From positions 1-64,000 of the forward strand of contig DASXVO010000035.1 in the NCBI GenBank assembly GCA_036504215.1: DNA of 64,000 nucleotides, read 5' to 3'. Below, piece after piece: positions 58,962 to 64,000 of the stretch (its first letter is position 1; every line of letters starts with the position of its first letter). Under the pieces are notes generated by a model. That model was not told where the DNA came from. It made no database searches and worked only from the letters and a program-made list of their open reading frames with translations. Made by a program: the position numbers and the translations under genes. This DNA comes from Vicinamibacterales bacterium (GTDB lineage: Bacteria > Acidobacteriota > Vicinamibacteria > Vicinamibacterales > Fen-181).

Positions 58962-59954
58962 CTACTGCGCTTCACCGCAAAAGGGACAGCGGTCGGTCCG
59001 CATGTGCAAGGGCTTGCGGCAGTGCCAGCAGAACCGCGAAGCCATCGTCTCGCGGGCGCGGAGCCGCCCTTGGATGTCCTGCAGCTCGCCCGTCGCTCCC
59101 TGGGTCCGGCGCGGTGCTGTCTGAGACGCGGTCAGCGTCGCGCGGGACCCCACCCACTTGCTGCGCGCCGCCAGCACGTCGTCGAGTAACTCACCGGCTC
59201 GCTGGTACCGTTCGCCCACCGCCGGCGCCATCGCCCGCATCACGATGTCGTTCAGTTCCTTGGGAATCCGGCTGTTGCGCGCGCGCGGCGGCGAGACGAG
59301 TTCCCCCCGCATGAGTTTCTGGATGTCTGCCGGCGACGGCGTGCCGTAGGGCAACCCGCCCGTCAGCATCTGATACATCGTCACGCCCAGCGAGTAGATG
59401 TCGGACGCGAAGACCGCCTTGCCGTGGAACTGCTCGGGCGCCATGTACGGCGGACTGCCGATGACGGTCGTGCCGTGCCCCGCCACCTCGAGGAAGCGCG
59501 ACGTCCCGAAGTCGGCGACCTTAACCATACCGTTCTCTGAGACGAGGACGTTGGCTGGGCGCAGGTCACGGTGGAGGACTCCCTGACTGTGCGCGTGATC
59601 CACCGCGTTGCAGATCTGACACGTGAGGTCGAGCGTGTGCGCCAGTTCGAGTCCGCCTTCGCGTTCGATGACCGCCTCGAGTGTCTCGCCCGGCACGTAC
59701 TCCATGACGATGAAGAAGACGTTCTCCTGCTTCTCGGCCGTCAGGATGGTGACGATGTTGGGGTGGTTGAGGGCGGCGAGCAGCCGAGGTTCGCGTAGCA
59801 GCTCGCCGAAATCGATGTTCTGGCGGTGCGGCACCTTGATGGCGACCTTTTTGTCGATCCAGGTGTCCTCAGCAAGGTAAACCGCCCCGAACCCGCCGCT
59901 GCCGAGCGACGAGATGATGCGGTATTTCCCTATGGTCTGGCCACGAAAGAACAT
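58962..59954 (-). CDS. Ser/Thr protein kinase with C-terminal zinc ribbon
   Basis: 330 aa from ATG 59954; an upstream TTG at 59975 would place the -10 box inside the gene. Hanks-type kinase residues 1-265: GSGGFGAVYLAED, VAIKV, HRDLRPANVLV (Arg in place of the usual Lys), VADFGTSRFLE and MAPEQF. It lacks a membrane helix and extracellular sensor. The tail has a CxxC...CxxC ribbon (CWHCRKPL, CPFCGEAQ). It is probably a soluble cytosolic kinase; target proteins are unknown. Confidence 0.88.
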   Translation of the reverse strand: MFFRGQTIGKYRIISSLGSGGFGAVYLAEDTWIDKKVAIKVPHRQNIDFGELLREPRLLAALNHPNIVTILTAEKQENVFFIVMEYVPGETLEAVIEREGGLELAHTLDLTCQICNAVDHAHSQGVLHRDLRPANVLVSENGMVKVADFGTSRFLEVAGHGTTVIGSPPYMAPEQFHGKAVFASDIYSLGVTMYQMLTGGLPYGTPSPADIQKLMRGELVSPPRARNSRIPKELNDIVMRAMAPAVGERYQRAGELLDDVLAARSKWVGSRATLTASQTAPRRTQGATGELQDIQGRLRARETMASRFCWHCRKPLHMRTDRCPFCGEAQ

Positions 59955-59961
59955 CGAAGGG

Positions 59962-59967
59962 AGTATA
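59962..59967 (-). promoter_or_regulatory. -10 box (TATACT) for the kinase
   Basis: On the minus strand TATACT ends 7 nt before ATG 59954, which supports that start codon and a leaderless mRNA. Confidence 0.5.
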
Positions 59968-59983
59968 TACCTCAACGGATGGC

Positions 59984-60070
59984 AAGTGCTAAGTGCTGGG
60001 TGCTAAGTGCTGAGTGCGCAGGAAGGTGCGAGGTGCTGGGTGCTGAGTGCGCGGGAGGGTGCCAAGTGCT
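59984..60070. repeat. Degenerate heptanucleotide repeat (RRGTGCT)
   Basis: About nine near-perfect copies of AAGTGCT, GGGTGCT, GAGTGCG and AGGTGCT occur in a row, interrupted by GGAAGG- and GGGAGG-type spacers. A longer period is visible, the block GGGTGCT(A/G)AGTGC recurring. It fills the divergent gap between the kinase and rsmE and is not translated in any convincing frame. Confidence 0.8.
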
Positions 60071-60108
60071 CGGTCCGAGGTGACCACTGCCGCGAAGACG
60101 GCCGCCGG

Positions 60109-60114
60109 TATAAT
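60109..60114 (+). promoter_or_regulatory. -10 box (TATAAT) for rsmE
   Basis: A perfect TATAAT ending 6 nt before GTG 60121, the textbook spacing for transcription starting on the start codon itself. Confidence 0.55.
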
Positions 60115-60120
60115 GTCCGC

Positions 60121-60867
60121 GTGCACCACCGTTTCTACGCGCCCGAACTCAGTGAGGGGCAGGAACTCGTGCGACTGCCGCCTGATGAGGCAGAGCATCT
60201 CGCGCGGGTGTTGCGGTTGCGCGTCGGTGCTGTGGTCCAGGTGTTCGACGGGCGCGGCCGCGAGTGTCGCGGGGCGGTGGAGCAGATCGAACGCGGTGGC
60301 GTCACGGTGCGTGTCACCGGACAGATGAGCCCGGTGCCCGAGACGGTCGTGCGGCTGATCCTCGCCCAGGCGGTGCTCAAAGGGGACGCCATGGACGGTG
60401 TCGTGCGCGACGCCACGATGCTGGGTATCTCGGAGTTCGTGCCGCTGCTCACCGACCGCAGCGAAGTGGACAGCCACCGGCTCCAGCAGTCCGGCCGAAT
60501 CGCACGGTGGCGGCGGATAGCCGTTGCGTCCGCGAAACAGTGCGGGCGCGCCGTCGTACCGGCCATCGCCGACCCCCTCGGGCTCGAGCAGTGTCTCCAG
60601 GCCGTGTCGGCTGAGTGTCGGGTGCTGCTGGTCGAGCCCACCGCGGGTTCGGGCCACGCGACGGGCGTGCGCGACCTGCCGCTGCTCGGAATTGGCTCCG
60701 CGCTGCTGATTGTCGGTCCCGAAGGTGGCTGGACCGATGCTGAAACCGACTGCGCCATGCGGGCTGGCTGCCGGGCCCTGACGCTCGGTCCTCGCACGCT
60801 GCGCGCCGAAACCGCTCCTTCCGTGGGACTGACCGTCCTGCAGTGCCTGTCCGGCGAATTCGACTGA
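60121..60867 (+). CDS. rsmE: 16S rRNA (uracil1498-N3)-methyltransferase RsmE
   Basis: 248 aa from GTG 60121. The PUA-like N-terminus HHRFYAPELSEGQELVRL is followed by a SPOUT domain with the trefoil-knot SAM motifs LLIVGPEGGWTDAE and LGPRTLRAETAPSVGL. It methylates U1498 of 16S rRNA in the assembled 30S subunit. Usually rsmE follows prmA in one operon; here prmA is on the opposite strand about 730 nt away. Confidence 0.93.
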   Translation: MHHRFYAPELSEGQELVRLPPDEAEHLARVLRLRVGAVVQVFDGRGRECRGAVEQIERGGVTVRVTGQMSPVPETVVRLILAQAVLKGDAMDGVVRDATMLGISEFVPLLTDRSEVDSHRLQQSGRIARWRRIAVASAKQCGRAVVPAIADPLGLEQCLQAVSAECRVLLVEPTAGSGHATGVRDLPLLGIGSALLIVGPEGGWTDAETDCAMRAGCRALTLGPRTLRAETAPSVGLTVLQCLSGEFD

Positions 60868-60966
60868 CGGCCTCCCTGCGTTTTTCCTGTCACGTTTTTT
60901 CGGAGATTGCCGAATACCTAGTGGAAGTGAAGTGGGCCCGTCGGGGCCACATTGCAGGAGCGCATC

Positions 60967-61074
60967 ATGTTGTATCTCGCAATCCTTGGTCTGGTCGTTG
61001 GCATGGCGGCGGTCGCGTTCTTCCTGAAGAAGCGAACCGAGCGTGGTTCCACCACGATTTCGATCGGGCATTAG
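60967..61074 (+). CDS. 35-aa single-helix membrane protein
   Basis: ATG 60967 has CAGGAG 6 nt upstream, the strongest local ribosome binding site. The product starts MLYLAILGLVVGMAAVAFFL (helix, about residues 2-20), then a basic KKRTER patch and a polar tail ending ISIGH. This is a classic small membrane protein layout with cytoplasmic C-terminus. The 99-nt gap after rsmE has T-tracts at 60880 and 60894 that may terminate rsmE. Its TAG overlaps the stop of the convergent DUF985 gene. Confidence 0.6.
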   Translation: MLYLAILGLVVGMAAVAFFLKKRTERGSTTISIGH

Positions 61075-61586
61075 GCGACGCGCGCGGTGGTCAGCCGTTC
61101 GATCAGCTGCCGGTGCTGCGGGTAGTGCTCCATCAGCCACTGGCGGTCACCCAATTCGAAGTCCTCGTAGGCGAAACCCGGTGAGACCGTGCATCCCATC
61201 AGGGTGAAGGAACGGGTGTCCTCGACCGTTGCTCCGAACCAGCAACCGGCCGATACGGCGACCTGAAGCGACTCACCTCGCTCCAGGTCCGGACCCAGCC
61301 GCAGCTCGCGCAGTGTGCCGGTCGATTCGATGACGTGAACCGTCGCGGCGCTTCCAGCGTAGAAGTGCCACATCTCGTCGGACTTCAGTCGATGAAGCCT
61401 CGAGACCTGGTGTCCCTTCAGCAGGAAGTAGATGGCGGTCGAGCAGGCTCGCGGACCGCCGAAGCGTGGCGGGAGGCCGCTGGCCGGGATCACATCGGCC
61501 GAGCGGTAGGTCTCCGCGAAGTGGCCACCCTCGGGGTGCGGCTGCAAGCGTAGCGCGGCAATCCAGCCGTCGGCGTCTCGTCGCAT
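61071..61586 (-). CDS. DUF985 cupin family protein
   Basis: 171 aa from ATG 61586, with GAGGGC about 8 nt upstream; a longer start would overlap prmA by 34 nt. Cupin motifs are clear: LQPHPEGGHFAETYR, STAIYFLLKGHQVSRLHRL, DEMWHFYAGS and VSPGFAYEDFELGDR. The small-molecule ligand or reaction of DUF985 is not established. It follows prmA on the same strand. Confidence 0.87.
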   Translation of the reverse strand: MRRDADGWIAALRLQPHPEGGHFAETYRSADVIPASGLPPRFGGPRACSTAIYFLLKGHQVSRLHRLKSDEMWHFYAGSAATVHVIESTGTLRELRLGPDLERGESLQVAVSAGCWFGATVEDTRSFTLMGCTVSPGFAYEDFELGDRQWLMEHYPQHRQLIERLTTARVA

Positions 61587-61597
61587 AATGTCTGCCC

Positions 61598-62464
61598 TCA
61601 AGGGCGCCGTCGCATCAGCAGTCCCACCCATTCGTCCTCGGCGAGCCGGGCCGCGACATCGAAATGCGTTTGGAACGCGGCACGTACGGCCGCTTCCTCG
61701 TCGAGCGTCACGCCGCTCACAATCAGCATCCCGGCTGGCAGCACCGAGTGCGCCAACTCTGCCGCACCCCGAACCAGCAGGCCACCGGTCAGATTGGCAG
61801 TCACCACGTCCGCCACCACGCCCGACAGTGCCCGGAAGTCGGATTGGCGGACGACAATCTCATCGACCATCCCGTTCAGCGCGACGTTCTCGCGCGTCGA
61901 CTCCAGCGCGTCGGGGTCGTCGTCCACGGCAAGAACCGTGTCCGCACCCAGTCTCCTGGCGATGATGGCCAGCACACCAGAGCCCGTGCCGACGTCGAGC
62001 ATCGATCGGCCGGTGAGATCGACGCGCTGAAGCAGGGCCGTGCACAGTCGAGTGCTCGCGTGATGGCCGGTGCCGAAACCCATCGACGGCTGGATGCGGA
62101 CCACGATCATCGGACGTCCCGAGTACGCCGAAGCTGCCGGGACGTTCCATGGCGGCGCGATGATGACGCGTCCGACCGAAACCGGACCCAGGGTTTCCTG
62201 GCTCCGCCGCGCCCAGTCCTCGTCTTCCACGTCAATCGGTTCCAGCGCGAGCCCGCGTCCGACCGTTGTCGGCAGGGCTGCCTCGGCGCGGTCACGGTCC
62301 GCGGCGGACGCGAAGAACACGCGCCAGCCGGCGTCGTGCTCCTGGATCGCTGTGGGATGGAAATCGTCGAGAGCGGCGGAGAGCAACTCTTCGAGTGCGC
62401 ACGGACCGGCCGCAGAGGCAGGGGTGAAACGGATGCTCAGTGCCGGCCAGGTCTTAGACGACAT
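61598..62464 (-). CDS. prmA: Ribosomal protein L11 methyltransferase
   Basis: 288 aa. The N-terminal substrate-recognition domain is divergent; the core has GFGTGHHASTRLC, SAM motif I LDVGTGSGVLAIIARRLGA and VTANLTGGLLV in place of the usual N(I/L) catalytic loop. It trimethylates L11 on ribosomal stalk assembly. It follows dnaJ by 10 nt in a grpE-dnaJ-prmA order also known in several phyla. Confidence 0.92.
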   Translation of the reverse strand: MSSKTWPALSIRFTPASAAGPCALEELLSAALDDFHPTAIQEHDAGWRVFFASAADRDRAEAALPTTVGRGLALEPIDVEDEDWARRSQETLGPVSVGRVIIAPPWNVPAASAYSGRPMIVVRIQPSMGFGTGHHASTRLCTALLQRVDLTGRSMLDVGTGSGVLAIIARRLGADTVLAVDDDPDALESTRENVALNGMVDEIVVRQSDFRALSGVVADVVTANLTGGLLVRGAAELAHSVLPAGMLIVSGVTLDEEAAVRAAFQTHFDVAARLAEDEWVGLLMRRRP

Positions 62465-62474
62465 CCTCGTCCCG

Positions 62475-63623
62475 TCAGCTGAAGATGTCCTTCACGCGAT
62501 CGAATACGGTCTTGTCGGCATCGCCGTTCTCGTATTTCGGCGCCTTCAACTTCTCCAGGGGCATCGCCTTCGCCAGTTGTTCGAGCAGATGCCGCTGGTC
62601 CCGCGTGAGCTTCTTCGGGGTGACCACGTCGACGACCACGTGCAGGTCGCCGCGACCGTGACCGGTCACGCTCGGCATCCCCTTGCCCCGCAGCCGAAAG
62701 ACGTGGCCGCTCTGCGTGCCCTCCGGCACGGTCAGTTTCTCCTCGTCGCCGAGCGTCGGCACTGCGATGTCGCCGCCGAGCGCGAGGATGGGGAAGGTCA
62801 CCGGCACGCGGCAGTAGAGATCGTCGCCGTCGCGCTTGAAGATTGGGTGGTCCTGGACCTGCACGACAACGTAGAGATCGCCGGACGGCCCGCCCGCGGA
62901 CCCGGCCTCGCCCTCGCCGTAGAGCCGCAGGCGCTGCCCGCTCGCGATTCCGGCGGGAATCCGGACGGTCAGCTTTCGCTGTCTGGCGACGTGTCCGTGC
63001 CCGCGGCACTCGCTGCAGGCCTTGGTGATGATCCGTCCCACGCCGCCGCACTGCCGGCACGTCTGGGCAACGGTGAAGAAGCCCTGTTGGTAGCGAATCT
63101 GGCCTCGCCCGCCGCAGTGCGGGCACACGGCCGGTGCCGACCCTGGGGCCGACCCCGATCCCTTGCAGGTCTCGCACGTTTCCTGACGCGGAATCTGGAC
63201 GGACGTCTCCAGTCCGGTGGCCGACTCCTCGAAGCTGATCTCGAGGTCGTAGCGCAGGTCGGAACCGCGTTGCGGGCCGCTCCGACGGCCGCCGCCGCCG
63301 AAGAAGTCGCCAAATCCGAAGATGTCGCGCAGGCCACCGAAGATGTCGCCGAAGTCCGCGAAGATAGTCGGGTCGAACCCTCCCGGGCCGGCAGCCGAGT
63401 TGACGCCAGCGTGACCGTAGTGGTCGTACGCAGCCCTCTTCTCGGAATCGGCGAGGATGGCGTACGCTTCCGCCGCCTCCTTGAACTTCTCTTCGGCCTC
63501 AGCATTTCCGGGGTTGCGGTCGGGATGGAATTTCAGCGCCAGCTTCCGGTAGGCGCTCTTGATGTCCTGGTCGCCCGCGTCCCTCGACACGCCGAGTATC
63601 TCGTAGTAATCGCGCTTGGTCAC
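62475..63623 (-). CDS. dnaJ: Chaperone protein DnaJ
   Basis: 382 aa with GTG start overlapping the grpE stop (GTGA). The J domain has HPD in [10 protein letters not shown] (about 33-35). A Gly/Phe region follows (about 75-120). Four CxxCxGxG zinc motifs ([32 protein letters not shown]) and a C-terminal substrate domain complete the type I architecture. It stimulates DnaK ATPase and delivers clients. Confidence 0.96.
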   Translation of the reverse strand: MTKRDYYEILGVSRDAGDQDIKSAYRKLALKFHPDRNPGNAEAEEKFKEAAEAYAILADSEKRAAYDHYGHAGVNSAAGPGGFDPTIFADFGDIFGGLRDIFGFGDFFGGGGRRSGPQRGSDLRYDLEISFEESATGLETSVQIPRQETCETCKGSGSAPGSAPAVCPHCGGRGQIRYQQGFFTVAQTCRQCGGVGRIITKACSECRGHGHVARQRKLTVRIPAGIASGQRLRLYGEGEAGSAGGPSGDLYVVVQVQDHPIFKRDGDDLYCRVPVTFPILALGGDIAVPTLGDEEKLTVPEGTQSGHVFRLRGKGMPSVTGHGRGDLHVVVDVVTPKKLTRDQRHLLEQLAKAMPLEKLKAPKYENGDADKTVFDRVKDIFS

Positions 63624-64000
63624 GCCTTGGCTACCTTCACCATTGTCGGGCGCAGCAGGCGCTCGCCGTGCATGTAGCCGCGCCGGACCTCTTCGATGAC
63701 CTCACCTTCGTCACGCCCGGGACTGGTCTCGTACGTGATCGCCTGGTGAAACCTCGGATCGAACGGCTTGCCGGCAGCTTCGATCGGCGTGACGCCACGA
63801 CGCGTGAGGAAATCGAGGAGCTGCTTGTAGATCAGCTCCACCCCTTGCCGATACGTCTCCGCCTCCGGTCCGGCCTCCGTCTTCAGCGCGCGCTCGAAGT
63901 CGTCCACGATGGGCAGCAGCGCCTCGAGGACATCGCCGGTCGCCAAGTGAACGGTCTCACGCCGCTCGCGATCGGTGCGCTTGCGATAGTTGTCGAACTC
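63620..64000 (-). CDS. grpE: Nucleotide exchange factor GrpE (5' end outside the window)
   Basis: The frame enters from the right edge with [16 protein letters not shown], the conserved end of the GrpE coiled coil, and continues through [12 protein letters not shown] to the beta domain ([30 protein letters not shown]). About 126 residues are visible; the N-terminus is missing. GrpE exchanges nucleotide on DnaK. hrcA or dnaK may lie further right, but that is not seen. Confidence 0.94.
   Translation of the reverse strand, partial: EFDNYRKRTDRERRETVHLATGDVLEALLPIVDDFERALKTEAGPEAETYRQGVELIYKQLLDFLTRRGVTPIEAAGKPFDPRFHQAITYETSPGRDEGEVIEEVRRGYMHGERLLRPTMVKVAKA

Overview
The window is a high-GC (roughly two-thirds G+C by eye), gene-dense bacterial chromosome segment that looks like a Gram-negative acidobacterium. 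Vicinamibacteria-like is my inference, not something the sequence proves. The envelope genes (bamA, skp, fabZ/lpxA, lpxI, lptE, a Lol exporter and a TonB-like protein) require an outer membrane. The VWFA protein with an N-terminal stop-domain, the secreted TPR/CHAT protein and the cytosolic Ser/Thr kinase are of types common in Acidobacteriota. I find no rRNA, tRNA, CRISPR array, prophage or insertion sequence.

Layout. 1-1203: a membrane spermidine-synthase-like gene (-) running off the left edge, divergent from a secreted VWFA protein. 2448-3961: four small membrane proteins (DUF2085, an unknown, a 57-aa peptide, VanZ-like), then enoyl-CoA hydratase, nusB, lysS, a LolC/E-type permease with LolD, and clpC. 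11323-17922: an envelope block with bamA, skp, a fused fabZ-lpxA, lpxI and a Gfo/Idh oxidoreductase. 17961-23149: glycosyltransferases, a MenG/UbiE methyltransferase, and a decayed O-antigen-ligase-like gene between two minus-strand glycosyltransferases. 23302-27842: a TonB-like protein, a 28-aa membrane peptide, miaA, hfq, deoB and dgt, mostly joined by GTGA overlaps. 27895-33078: the lipid-precursor operon (yceD/DUF177, rpmF, plsX, fabD, fabG, acpP, fabF). 33185-38561: etfB, etfA, a membrane FeS ETF:quinone oxidoreductase-like protein, a DUF374 acyltransferase and an HDAC-family deacetylase. 38621-43116: leuS, lptE, holA and convergent rpsT. 43310-46594: an HD-GYP protein and an ABC exporter pair. 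46612-53271 (-): a TPR/CHAT protein, a lytic transglycosylase, and a zinc-ribbon/SPFH pair. 53315-59954 (-): alaS, recX, pilT, ilvE and a kinase. 60121-61074 (+): rsmE and a 35-aa membrane protein. 61071-64000 (-): a DUF985 cupin, prmA, dnaJ and partial grpE.

Most of the content is housekeeping. The genes work together as outer-membrane and lipid A assembly, fatty-acid synthesis, fatty-acid oxidation feeding electrons through ETF to quinone, and translation and protein quality control. The less ordinary points are the FabZ-LpxA fusion, the broken O-antigen-ligase-like gene, a secreted CHAT protein lacking both catalytic residues, an SPFH protein carrying an excisionase-type helix-turn-helix, several tiny membrane proteins, and a recurrent -10 box placed 6-9 nt before the start codon, which suggests leaderless transcripts.
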